From Acridotheres tristis (taxonomy: Eukaryota; Chordata; Aves; Passeriformes; Sturnidae): 64,000 nt of DNA. The stretch's first letter is position 1. Each line of letters starts with the position of its first letter. This document shows, piece after piece, positions 23,501 through 36,300 of this stretch. The position numbers and the translations under genes were made by a program. Where the stretch lies: positions 5,644,841 through 5,708,840 of the forward strand of contig CM072894.1 of the NCBI GenBank assembly GCA_037013685.1. Direction: 5' to 3'. The notes beneath the pieces are model-generated. The model saw only the letters and a program-made list of their open reading frames with translations, was not told the DNA's origin and ran no database searches.

Positions 23501-26500
23501 TCCCACTCTGTAGTGTGCTGCCTTCAGGATGAAGAGTGATATGGGCTCTCAAAAAGGGATACCCACTAAACATCTCATCTTCCCTATATGCATCCTGGCC
23601 TTCTGCTCGTTGTGCTCAGTCACGAGGGACCAAAAAAGTCTTGCCTTGTAACTTTTGCTGTGAGAGACTCTCATCCATTTTCCTGAAAGCTTTAAGGAGC
23701 AGTTCTAGTTTGACAGCCCTTTTGGGGTAACCTACAAGTAGTGTCTAGCAAGTGCTGTGTGTTGTGGATTAGATGAAATATTTACAACCCACCCTGAGTG
23801 TTTGTTTTGCCAATGCCCAGTGAGTTTCTGGCACACAGATGGGTGCCAGCTCATCTCTTAGGAGGATGATGGACACTGCACGTGGAAAGGGGACACAGAG
23901 CTTCAGGGAGACGGCCCTGGGTGAGTGCATGTAGCAAAAACATCTCCACCATCATCCTCTGCACACAGCGCAAATTATCCTGCTTTGCTGCTAAATCCCG
24001 TTAGCTTAAAAACCTCAGTGCAGGAATGGTGAAAGTAGATTAGGATAATTATTAACCATGAGTCCTCTGTCCACCTTGCTTCCTCATCTGGAAGAAATTA
24101 TCCCCTGCTTAAGTTCAAGTGTGTTAATTGCTCTGCAGCATAACAAGCTCTTAATCTTCACGCTTCTAAAGAAGTGTCCTCTTGTGCCTTCAGATTTCCA
24201 TCAGCTTTAGGCTCCTTTGTCTGCTTTGCATTGCTTAAAAAAATTAATTTAAACTCTTGCCAATCTATCATAATAAAGCTTCAGAAAAAATTCATTATAG
24301 GCTTTTTGTAGGTGACTTGTGAAATAAATATTTACCGAGGGCTGTTCCATTTTAGTACACTGCGGGTGCTACTTTGAAATTCAGTCTTTGGGTATGGGAA
24401 TATTGCAGTTCTTTCCAGAGGTAACTTTAATGAGATACCAATATTTCCTCCCTAAAATGCTTTTCCTGACCCGTCCAACTCCCATTTGTTTTGCAGCCTC
24501 CACACATATATATTTCTATATCATTTACTATTTATATAGGTAATCTTCTAAAATTCATGTTATCTTCTGGAGGCTGTCATGCCACATAGCACTTAGAGTA
24601 TCAGAAAAAAATAAATTATGCTCCAGGAATTACTGGGATGTGTTCTTAATCTTCTAGATCAGGAGAACAGATTGTGACCATTGACTTTATGTAGCCCCCA
24701 GGCCCAGCCATCTAACACAGCCAGCATGCCCAGGGGTGGGTCTGGTGTGAAATGCTGGAGTGTAAAAGCTGGTGTTAGAGTTTTCCTCCCAGTGCTGCAC
24801 TGTGCCTTGGCTGTGTCTTCTTGGGACACCATCAGGAATTCAGCTTGTCCAATGTGTAAACTTGCATTTGGTGCTGAGGCTGGAATTCAACACCAATTTA
24901 GTTTAGCAACATGGCATCAAATTATCTGTCCGTTTGCTCCTTGTTTTGTCCAGTGTGTTAGTGTTCTTAAAAAGCAAGTGCCTCATATTTTAATGTGCAT
25001 TTTTTCCAGCACTTAAGTGCAGAAATTACATTTAAAGATAGTATTTCTGTAAACTGGCATAATTCATGGAACTCACGGTCAATTAAATGTTCCAAGCCTA
25101 TTGTGTGTGTGTGAGATTGAGCCAAATTTCTCGCGGTGCTTTGGATTAGAGCTGCCCAGCAGTGTTTGTGCCTGGGAAGAGCTCAGTCTGCTGGGACATG
25201 CTCAGGCAGCCTACAGACGAGTTTTTAGGCAGGGCTGTAAACCCTGCAGGGTGTTTCCCTGCTGCCTGCCAGGCTCGGGGGGACACGCCAGGGCAAGGCA
25301 GGCTGCTCGTCTGCATCTCTCACATCCCCGGCTTCCACTCCCTTTTTAACGGCTCAGTAGTTAAATAACAAAATATATCATTTGTGGTGGGGAGGGATTA
25401 AAGGAGCTAATGGCTGTGTTTGCTTTCAGAGGCATGTGTGCCTTCCATCAAAATAAATTAGTCTCTCAGGCTTCTGAGGAGAGTATTAGACCTAACATCT
25501 TAATATATTCTAAAGCTGTGTGTCTGAGAGAAGTGAATTAAAGGATTTTAAATTTCTAATTACTTGAGATGTAATTAATTTCCTCCTTTTTCTTAAATAA
25601 AGTTAGATGAGAAAGTGTGGTTTAAAAAGGCAGAGAGGATGTGAAGAGGAATAACTGTTATCCTGTGAGAACTGTTGCAAAGCACCAAATTAATTTTATT
25701 TTGTGCATGACAGATAGTCATAGCAGGACTTTACAGATATAAAGTCAATGCTTCTTTTCTGTTTGAGAAACGTGTTTTTTTTTCCTTTTTGCTGTTGTGA
25801 GAGGCGGAACATCCTGAGGATGAGCACCTCGGCCTTGTACGGGGTACCTGGAAAGCTCTGTCCCAGGTGTAAGCCAGCTGCTACCTGAGCCCCCTGTGCC
25901 TGCAGGGAGGTGAAACTGCAGCAGAAATAACTCCTGGCAGTGCAACTCACACCGGGAAGAATTATTCTGAGTTGCCCTCTGTGTAAGGTTATAGCTCATG
26001 ACATCCAGCTGGGGTTTTGTGGCAGCCCTCAAGATTTATCAGTGCTACCTGATCTCCCCTTTATATCCTGCAGTAAATTTAAGGAATTCACAGCTTCTGA
26101 CTTCTGTCTGCATTGCTGGCACCAAATGTCAGTTTTACTGAGTTTCTCAGAGATGTATTTAGCTAGGCACAGTTTGGTGAGGGATCCACCCAACAATCAC
26201 CTCTGCCTTGACCAATTAAGAGCACTCTAAAACCAATGAATATAAATTTGTAAGAAGAGATGCTGCATTGCCTTTAGATATCCTGAGAGCACTGTCAGTA
26301 TTATCTCTGGATTGCAGAGCAGCTCGGTGCTGACTAAGGGCTGGAAACCCTTGGTTGCTGCACTCTGCTGCCGCAGTAGTAATTGAAGATCTGTCTGCTA
26401 GGATGTGTCTTCCACATCCCTGTGCTTTGTTTTTGGAAAAAGGAAGGTGAATGAGACTTGACTATGAGGACTGGGCAAATTTAACAGCAGTAGCTTGACA

Positions 26501-29500
26501 TGAAAACAAAGCCTTGTCATAAAGTCTTTTACCTTGGAACATTAAAAGAATGTGCTCAAATTAAGGTGAATTTCTGAGTTCCACATTTTTGTGCCAAAAG
26601 CATTAACTGTGCTCAGGCATCCAGAAAGTGGAGGTTAGCAGAATCAGATTTGCAGCACAGCCTTTCCTATCATCCAGAACTACAAAAGCCTCTTTCTTCC
26701 CGTGGCTCTGGATGCTCAGGAAAATCCGTGCTGATCACAGATGAGATTCTCTCACAAACCCGGGCTGTTCTCATCAGCATCCTCATACACGGGTAGTCAC
26801 AGCTGCTAAAACAAACAACCCCTGGCTATTGACAGCACCTTCCAGCCAGTCATCCCTGCAGTGACCTCAGACCTCTCTGCTGGGCTCAGACTTTCAGTGT
26901 GAGTGTTCTGCTGGTTCTGCTCATGCAGAACCACTCCTGCCCAGCCCTTGCTCAGGCACAGCAGGATTGTGTGTGAGCAGGATAGCAATCAGTCATTCTT
27001 CAGCAGTATGTTCCTTTATTGGAATGAAGGGCCAAGATACTGACTGAATTCTTCCTTGCCATTTTTGCCTTTTCTTTAGTGTTCTTTTACAAAGAAGAGA
27101 TTTTCCTCTCCATCTTGTCACCTTTACATATAGCCTGTACAAGGCATCTGCAGAGAATTAGCTGCTGATACCAATGAGCATGTGAGAGATGCACATGAAA
27201 TGTGCTTTTTTGAGTGTCTTTTGGTTTGCTTTTTTCCGTGGCTTTCATTTTTTTTAATCTTTGTGATGGCACAAAGCTCATCTTTAACACCAGGGTAAAG
27301 TCCTTGTAAAGGTTCAATTGCCATCCTAAGCTGCAAAAGAATTAAAGTTATCCACTGGAAGAAATCTAATACTTTTCTGTTTTGAAGTGGACAAAGTAAC
27401 TTACTTTCCTTTCACTTTGTTTGCAAAAACAGTTTTACACAGCTCTCACAACCTTTTCTGCTGTGGCGTTCCATAAGATTTCCTCTGTCCAAAGCATTAG
27501 CAGGAAAAAAATGTGTTTGGGGGAAAAAAAATGGAAAGCATTGGGGAAATTAAATAGTAGCTTACAACAGAAACTAAATAATAGTTTGCAACCACCTTTT
27601 ATCCTATTAGCTGTTTGTTGGTTTTCAGTTGGCTTACCTGGTATTCAGCTGGATTCACATATACAGACCTACAGATCAGGAATGACAGGATGCTTTTTCT
27701 CCAGACTCATTGTTTGGGAAACAATTTATCCAAAAGAAAAGGTTCTGCTGTATTGAAATGGAGATTTCTAACTGGCATTCTAACTGGTACTATAATATTT
27801 ATTTTCTCCCCAGTGTGTTCAGCTCTTATTTCCTGCTAAAGGCTTTTTTCCTTTCAAAAATCCTTCTTCTTCCTTGTGTTTATGCTGCTGTCCACAGCTA
27901 CTGTGAAACAAGCCATTTGGAAATCTGCAAGTTGCTGGAATAAAGCAAGGGTAATCTCCAGTGTTTTTCAGTAGTTTAGTATCAGTGACAACTTTTATAA
28001 CCTGCTCCTGAGAAAAGAGCTAAAGCTTTAAAGAAGTGAGGATGAAAGTGTAACATACCAAACTAATAAATGTTGCATAATGGCGGGGTTTGTTTCCCCC
28101 CTCTTTGCAATGCTACATCTGCAGTCTCAGCTCACGCCAGCAAAATGGCAAAAAGGAGAATGTCCATTTAACAACCTTCCTGCCACCACAAATCTGTGTT
28201 TGGAAGCGTTTCCTTACACAGTATGAAGTGGTAAAGTAATTGTCAGAGCTGTTTAGGTCAATATGTCCTCTGCTGGGATGAATAATGATTCCTCCTGAGA
28301 GGAGCTGTGCTGGCAGGCTGAGAACCTAGCCAGAAGATCTTGGTGGCTCCGGTCATAAGAAGTGTTAACTTATATTTTTGGAATAAGGAGTCATTTTTTC
28401 TAAAAGAAGTGGAATTGGGTAGGTTTTTGCATAGCCTGGTGCTGCAGTGCTGTGCTGCACGGAGCATCGATTTCCCAGTGTGGCTGGGAGCTGTGGCAGT
28501 GGTTTGCCTCTTGCAGAGGAGAGTGGAGGCACTGAGATGAAATCCCGGGGTAAAGATGGTGAGCAGCATCACAGACACTGATTTTGGGCTGCATTCTCCT
28601 CTGTCTGTCACCTGAGGGGGGAATGACATGCCCAATGTCACAGGCAGGCAGAGTGAGGTTCTCAGAGCAGCATCTCCATGAGCCAGAGGAGTGCCTGACT
28701 GATTCCTTATGAAGCACAGACACCTGGAGCTTTAGGGTCAGGTCCCCTCCAGGAGAAAGAGCAGAGATGATCCAAAGGCTCTCACGTCCTGCTGCATCCT
28801 GTGAGCAGGGACAGCCGGGGTTTGTGACACCTGAGACGTGACTGTGTACCAAAATGCCTCCTGGCATGAGTCTTCTTGGTGAGAAGGGCAGAGGGGAGTC
28901 AAATTTGTTACTTCTTAAATAGCTTTGGGATAATAGAGAAAAGAAGTTGTGCAATGCTTACAGGACTAAATAGTGGTTGAATAATTGTGAATGGAGAGCA
29001 AACCCGAGGCCCCTGGCAGGTATTATTGATGGAAGCTGGGCAGTGGTTTTTAACACTTGCAGGTGGTTGGTCGTGCTCCCCATTTGACCTTGTTCTTTGT
29101 GCAGAGTCAGCATTAGTTTCTCAGAACAGCAATAGAAGCTAAAGCTGAATGACACATTGTAGAAAAAAAACAAACCCTAGTGACTGCCAAATAATCAATG
29201 TATTTGTAACCTGGGCCACATCAAAAGCCCAGATGTAGGCATTGATACCTGTCACTATGTGTCTCTGTCATGTTGGCCTTCCTTGTATATGTAGATATAT
29301 GTATTAAATGTCTCACAGCCTGTGTATAGTTTAAGTTAATAAAACTCCCCCACTAAACAGTTATTTTATTAAATAGCTGGGCACTTGGTATACGATGGGC
29401 TAATTAAGATGAAGAATTAGGAACCTCACTGCTGAGAAAGGTAAAATTGCTTTGTCCTTTGTGATTCAGAAAAAGAAGTGAAATCAGAAAACTCTGGTTC

Positions 29501-32500
29501 AGGGCTGTCATGTGATTTTCCTGGGTGGAGGTGCAGGTGCAAATGAAATTAAGGAGAGCTGTGTAGCAGGGCTGGAAAGGGGATGTTGCACAGACTGCAG
29601 AGCCTACCATGGCAGGAAGCAGCTAAATGCTATAAAGGACTCCAGAAACGTTGGGAAAAACTGCCAGGCAGTGCAGAAATGCTGTAAGCCCTTGAGTCTG
29701 TTGTTTCTCAGGGAGCTCTTCCAAGTGATCCAGTGCAGCCAAAGAGAAGCTGCTAACTGTGCACTTGACCTTGCAAACCCGAGAGCGAGCCAATTGCTAA
29801 GTGCCTGAAGTCACCAGAAGGGAAGGAGGCTGGATGGAGGGGTGGCTCCTCCAGGAGTCAGTGAACATCACACCCTGCAGTGAATGGAGGTGCTGATGCT
29901 GCACTTTGAGGTAACTTCAGCCCACTCAACGCTGAGCTGGTGTGGATGAGGTGTGAGCTAATTTGAGGGGCCACAGAAAAGGGCCATTTAATTTTTATCC
30001 TTTAAAAGCTGTGCAAATCGTGAATTCCGGTGCGCTTCAAGTAAAGCCTCAAATGTCAGAATCCGCCCTGCAGATTTTGCATAGTCAGACACTCCATAAA
30101 TTCAGTTCCTGGAGGGGGTGTTCACAGTACATTGTAGGAGGAGTTAGAGTTATGCTATAGAGTATATGGTTACCAATACTCATAGTTCTGGGTATTGTTC
30201 ATAATATACCCAAAACACAGTTCTGTATTCTGAATGTTTTTGGTAGTTTTACTTTATTTTGGAAAGACACTGGCTGTGGCTGGATATATAAAATTGCTGA
30301 ATTGCACTGGCAGTCTTCTGATTAATTGTTAGTGTGAAATGAAACATTTACCAGTGGTATAATGTTGTGTAATAATGTATTTTTATTGGTAACATTATTA
30401 ACATTCTTAGAGTTGCTCGAAGACCTATATCCAAAGTTTTTATCCTCTTTAGAAAAAGGGCAGTTAATTCCTTTGTGCTCAGTGAAATAGGGACATCTGC
30501 AAATTACAGCTCTGGTACATAATTGCATGTTTTGAGTAGCACGCTGAATGAGAGTAGAAATACAAACTGTGTAGTGATAAATATATCATCCAAGTCCTGC
30601 AAAATAAGCGGACTTTTGTTATTGCCTTCTTAATTGCAAATAGCATAACTGAACTATGTCTTCTCTTTTAAGTTTTTCAGTTCTCTTTGTAGCTTGAAGT
30701 GAAATTTGAGGGCAGGAAAGAATCCAGCATGGAGGTTCTTCTTTTGCCCAGAAGCTGTTACTAGCCAAGTGTTCCTTGCTCATCTGCATCCTTCAAAACC
30801 AAAATCACGAGTATTATTGCTACTCTTGTGGTAGCTTTTAGGGATTGCAGTGTTTTGTGAGCCTGGGTGCTTTCTGCTGCAATTTCTACTGTGGAACAAA
30901 TTGCAATCAAATATTAACAGAGATGTTTGTATTGATAGATTTATATCACTCCATAGTGCTAAAATACCTGTGGAAAATCCTTAAATTAGAAGTAAAACGA
31001 ATTGTAAAGTACTCGATGGCTGAAAGTGCAATTAAAACTTTTCAGATTGTAGTGCTTCTGTAACCCTGTCTGCATATACACAGCACACCTAAGGATGCTG
31101 CACGTTGGGTTTTGCTAGGAGAACTGTGAGATTGTGGGGGTGGTGTGTTTGTTTGTAAGGACTTGGCAGTATTAAAAAGCAAGCTTTTCCTTTTAACTCC
31201 TCTATTTTGAACTCAGAACACAAGGGGGTTGAAACTTGGCTTTCCTTGAATTATTTATGATGTGGAACTGCTAGACAGTGTGCTTTAAAAGTAAGTGATA
31301 AGCCAGAACAAAAATGGCTGTGGTGTCGGCTTGTCAGCACATCTGCATTTCTAAAGATTAGGCAGAATTTGATAACAGACTAAACATTGTTTCACTCTTT
31401 GAGAATTCCTTCTCTTCATCAACGTTGCATTTCTGGAGCTGGTATCCATGGCAATTCCCAAGGATGATTTAGGAGCCAGGCTTGAAAAGGTCTGTGAGAG
31501 TTCTTATTCTAACATACTTAACAACATTACTTTGTGAGTTCATTTCTTGATGTGGACTGTTGTCAGCAGTGTATTTCAAATTTCCCCCCTCCATTGCCCA
31601 TAGAATTTTTAGTTCTGTGGATTTTGGTTTCTATTTTAGTGACAAGTCTGAAATCCAAATGCATCTGGATTACACCTAAATGTTTTTACAGCTTAGAGCA
31701 AACCAGGAATTGGGGTTTAGGTGAGCTGTAATGGCTAAAGATGGTGATTCAAACTCTTAGCGATGTTTTAGTTATGGAGGATCAGTTTATGAAGTTTGAT
31801 AAATTTACTCATAGCAATATTTAAATTCTGAGCGTCTTCGAAGTCAGGTGTACTAAATCTTGTGTGAGAAGGGGAAAGGATCACACAGGACAAATACTTA
31901 CTAGTGGCATTTGAATTTCAGGTACCCGAGGAGCTAAGAGCCATCAGTGTGAGACAAATCCAAGGATTATGATTTCCTAAGTCATTATTTCCCCAAGACT
32001 GTCTTTTCTTAAAAAAATATCTATTTGTCTTTTGCTTGGAAGTGTTATGAGCTTCTATGCTGTCCTAACACATTTCTGAGACATTCCTTTAGCCCAGCCC
32101 AATGATATTTTGGTTTGATCAATATGTCTGTGTTGCTGTGAAGTTATATTTATTCTCTATTTGAGTTTTCATTAAGTACAGGAAATATAAGTTTCTCTCT
32201 TTCCATCTGTTCTCTCAGCCATGGGTTTATTACTTCATCTCCCCTTTCTTGAATTCCAAGCTCTCTTGGGAACTCACCTTATGATTTAGCAGCCTGAGGG
32301 AAATAAATAAATGTTAGGGCTGAGCTTGTTAACGTCATTACTTGATATGAAATGTACTTTAAAGAAAATTTGTGATTTCTACTTTGATTATTATATTTAG
32401 TACTTTAATATACATTAAATATTTCAGTTAGAGTTATTTTAGGCTATTGGCAGAGTTGTATTATGGTCTAAACTCGATCAGCAGATTTAATATGGAAATT

Positions 32501-32968
32501 GTTAGGCAGAATAGAAGGAAGAGTATTTCCAGAATGCAGTAGGTCATAGTACTTTGGCTTTTGTAATCCTTAGAAATTGTGTTGGTGTGCATGGATTGCA
32601 TAACTTAAGATATTTTTTATATCTTGTGAAATAAATTTTCTTGGGGAACTTTGTTGCAAGCCCAGCAAACTCATTCAGTTTTTATTCTTCTATCAAATCT
32701 AGGGAGACTAGGATTTGCCTCCTAACCAGAGAATTCAATGCTCTGCTGTTTTTTCTCTCACCTTTTCTGTATACATTTTTGTCTTTTCTGTTTCCATAGT
32801 CTGTCACAGTCTGTTGCACTCACTTAACATCCACACATCATGGACTGTAAATCACAACTGAATTTTTTCCTCGGAGAAGCTGATGGACGACATTTTGATT
32901 TTGCAGCTACTTAACTGTTAGTTAAAAATAGATGGATTCATTCTGGAATTTCCAGCTGTGGCACTGTT
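23501..32968. other. Long unassigned stretch, no gene seen
   Basis: About 9.5 kb without a recognised exon, RNA gene or named transposon. The longest open frame is on the minus strand at 28400-28954 (184 codons); its translation is serine-, histidine- and cysteine-rich with no domain, and it overlaps other open frames, so I read it as chance in a GC-richer patch. Weak short inverted repeats occur near 30160-30213. An A15 run (32969-32983) and A/C-rich sequence follow. Confidence 0.55.
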
Positions 32969-33030
32969 AAAAAAAAAAAAAAACAAAAAACCACAAAAAC
33001 AAACCAACCAAACAAACCCAAAAACTACAA
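32969..33030 (+). repeat. A-rich low-complexity tract
   Basis: A15 at 32969-32983 followed by A-runs separated by C and CC, immediately before a minus-strand CR1 3' end. Confidence 0.9.
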
Positions 33031-33065
33031 ATGGTTTCTTTTGGAAGCTGGTCAGTCCTGGAAGT

Positions 33066-33220
33066 GAGTCACAGGATGGCTGAGGTTGGCAGGGGCTTTG
33101 TTCTTTGTGCAATCCTCCCTTGGCCTGCTGGCTGTTGTGTAGCCCAAGGTGCTGGCAGCCACCTTGGCTGTGAGGACAAGCTTGGTGACCACCACATCCC
33201 AGGGTTTTCCCTTTGGCAAG
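33066..33220 (-). repeat. CR1 LINE fragment, 3' end with internal deletion
   Basis: Read on the minus strand, this copy has a CR1 3' end of the subtype whose plus-strand form is CACAGGATGGCTGAGGTTGG. It then jumps to a sequence resembling a more upstream ORF2 segment, seen on the plus strand as AGCTTGGTGACCACCACATC followed by CCCAGGGTTTTCCCTTTGGC. The intermediate section expected in a full copy is missing, so an internal deletion or a composite of two fragments is likely. Divergence is high. Confidence 0.6.
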
Positions 33221-35730
33221 TCATAAGGATTTCCCCATTGCCTCTGTCTAGACCTTATGTTAGAGCATACCCAGTGCTCTGCTCACTGTAGTCAACAGAA
33301 AGCAAGAACAGCCCTTACATATGGAAGAGAGGAGAGTAAAGGTTTAGGAAATAAATCATACTGAACCTCTGGGGAGTGACACAGCTTGCAGAGATCTCGG
33401 AGTTCTCTGGAGTCAGCTGATGTGAGCATTGCTGGCTCAGCTTCTAAGCAAAGATGCTTTGGGCATTGCACAGCTTGACAAAGGCAAGAGAACAAAGAGG
33501 ATTGGATTTGTGCAGGTTGCTGTGGTGGGCCAGTAAGTAATCTAAATGCATAGGTATGATACTTAGCATGGCTTGGTGACATTTGCCTTTTCTGTTAAAT
33601 TATTCAGGTGACACTGCTTGTACAGGTTAGCAAACCATTAACCTGCCCAGTTGTCAAAAGCAAGCTGGTTTTTGTTAAAGTGTATTGAGCTATAAAATAT
33701 TTTGTAGGCATAATTGATTAATCTAAATATTTAGTTGGCTATGTTTTAGTGTGTTTTGACAGTTAAACTTTACATGTATTTTTTTCAGTACTGTGCTATA
33801 AAAGTAATCTCACTTCTGTGAATAAAGACTTCATTGATTTCCAAGTCATGCAGATTTTCTTGGCTTCTGAAAACGAAGGATTTTTCTTTATTGCATTTTC
33901 ATTGATTCTTTGAATGTCTTTATAGTTGCTTATTTTTTTTTTCTAATACATCACATAGTAAAAAGTACTTCCAACTTTAAAAGTATCCCTGTGTTCCTCG
34001 GAAATGCTTCTTTATGTAAATCCATGCTAAATGTTTAGGCTGAAAAAACCCCTGTAACTGGCCCCCTGCCTGAAAAATGATGAACACTTTATGAAAAACT
34101 ACACAGAATAATGTAAAAATGCTTTCCTTGACTATTTAAAGATCAGCTTTGATATGCTGCTGTGTCTGGAGAGCACCTGTGTCGGTTGCAGCATCTCTGG
34201 TTGCTCTCAGGAGGAGTGTGCTGTGTTTCTGTGCCAGTAAATCTGCACTGGGGCTGGCAGTCACAGTGGCCATGAGCCTTCACCTGGGGACACGGTGAGG
34301 CCACACCAGTCCCACAGAGCTCCTGGAGCATCTTTCTTTTCCAAGTCCTGAGTCACAGTTCAGTCACCCAGGAGCCCTGAGTACCACTGCAGCTTTATAC
34401 TGCAGGCCCCTGCTGCCCCAGCAGCACCAAACCATTTATCTGAGAGCTTCTCCTCCTTCGGTCTTGCTCTCTTACTGATAGGACTCCTGGGGAGGCATCC
34501 TGCAGCATTTGGGGTTCCTGAGCTTACCTGGTGCTGCAGGGTTAAAACTTCATTGATTTTTTTTATCTTGGGATCAGTAAAAGTCTGAGTACAAAGTTTG
34601 TGAGACTTTCTCTTCTGTAGCAAAAATTCTTTTCCACCACTAGCCAGGCTTTACATATCCATTTGTGCATTCAGTTTAGCTCTGATTTCAGGTTGAGGCT
34701 TTATTCCTGTTAACCTATAATTTGCCTAAAATAATCCCTAATGCTGTCCAAATGTGCGATTTTATTTAGGGCTAATTAAAACATGATTAGAAGCTGATAG
34801 CTATGCTGAGAAAATGTCTATTTGTCACTTGTGGATTCAACAGAATTGTAAATCCATGTTTTTACCACTTACTATTAATATTACTCTACAGACAATTTAG
34901 ACATTGTGAAGCCATTCAAAACTGCTCTACTAGACTGACTTATTAAAAACATGTTATCTAATTCAACAGCTCATTGCTTTAAGCAAACCAGCTGGTGTGG
35001 TACAGAGCTAAAAAAGAAACCCAAACCAATGAAAGATTAATTTGTTGGACAGAGTTGGTTGTTCTATTACAAGAGATCTTTGGCAGGAAGGAAAGTATAG
35101 CTTTTATTTTCTGCTAATCAGAATAGTAATGAGCTCGTTGCAGTTGCTTTTACACTGCTTTGGTGAGTATATGTAGAAGATCTCTGGCCTCTGGAGGAAT
35201 TGGAGAGCTTACAAGGGTCTTGGAAAACTGAGGTTGATTTGGGCTTTAATACATTCAGCCTGTGCCTTCCCCAGCTGTTGCACCCCTGTTGGAGGATGGA
35301 GAATAACCATGGCCCTGTCCTCAGGAGCTGTTGTGGTGGTGATGGAATTTCCCAACCTGGTGTTAATGTGATAAACAGGGAATTGCCTGGGACTAGAGCT
35401 GCATGTAACCAGTGCAATCCTTGCAGAATGAATCAGAATTTAACAGGAATGTGCCCAGTAAATGGGGAAGATTGTGCAGGTGCTGAAGTCTATAAAGCAG
35501 GATCAAAATACTGGAGAAGTTGGGATAGTTGTTTGGATTATTCTGGTTGCTTTGAGTTTATTGGAGTCTGAGCTAAGGACGAATTTGTGGGTTAATTCCT
35601 CCACAACTTATAAGCAATGAGAGTAACTTTGACATCTAAATACCATAGTTGTTTAATGTGCTGGAGGTCACAAAAGTTCTGTTGTTCCACAGATTTGGAC
35701 ACTGAAGCTGTGATGTCTTCCAAAGGTATG
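33221..35730. other. Unassigned DNA, no gene seen
   Basis: No gene was recognised. A plus-strand open frame at 35200-35571 (123 codons) is cysteine-rich in its middle but matches no family I know and has no clear exon borders. Nothing else was recognised. Confidence 0.5.
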
Positions 35731-36300
35731 TCATAGAATCACAAGTGGTCTGGGTTGGCAGGGACTTTAAAACTTATCTCCAATTCCTCTGCCATGAGCA
35801 GGGACACCTTCTACTACCCCAGTTTGCTCCAAACCCCATCCAACCTGGCCTTGAACACTCCCAGGGGTCCAGGGGCAGCCACAGCTCCTCTGGACAACCT
35901 GTGTCAAGGTCTCACCACCCTCACAGGGGAGAATTTCTTCCTGATACCTGATCTAAACCAACACTCTGTCAGTGTCAGGCCATTCCCCCTTGTCCTGCCA
36001 CTCCATGCCCATGTGAAAGATCCCAGTCCAGCTCTCCTGTAGCCCCTTCAGGCACTGGGAGGCTGCAGGATAGGGTCACCCTGGAGCCCTCACTTCTCCA
36101 GGCTGAACAGCTCTGGCTTTCTCAGCCTTTCCATAGAGCAGAGCTGCTCCATCCCTCTAAACACCTTTGTGGCCTCCTCTGGACTGGCTCCAACAGGTCC
36201 ATGTCCTTCCTGTGCTGGGATCCCTGGGCTGGGGTCTGAGCAGAGCAGAATCAGCTCCTCCACCTGCTGCTCACGCTTAATGCAGCCCAGGACACAATGA
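35731..36300 (-). repeat. CR1 LINE 3' fragment, ~570 bp
   Basis: The longest recent CR1 copy in the window, on the minus strand. From left to right on the plus strand it shows TCATAGAATCACAAGTGGTC (the 3' terminal motif), CCATCCAACCTGGCCTTGAA, a CACCACCCTCACAGG block, the CTTCTCCAGGCTGAACAGCT block and CAACAGGTCCATGTCCTTCC, ending near a TGCAGCCCAGGACAC block. This is the reverse complement of the ORF2 tail and 3' UTR. Open frames called within it are by-products of this repeat, and no functional domain remains. Confidence 0.95.

Noticed and set aside
28400..28954. Minus-strand open frame of 184 codons as a gene
   Set aside because: Low-complexity Ser/His/Cys-rich translation in a GC-richer patch, with competing open frames on both strands and no recognisable family.
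35745..36042. Open frames reading across 35745-36042 as genes
   Set aside because: They translate the antisense of the CR1 copy at 35731-36300.
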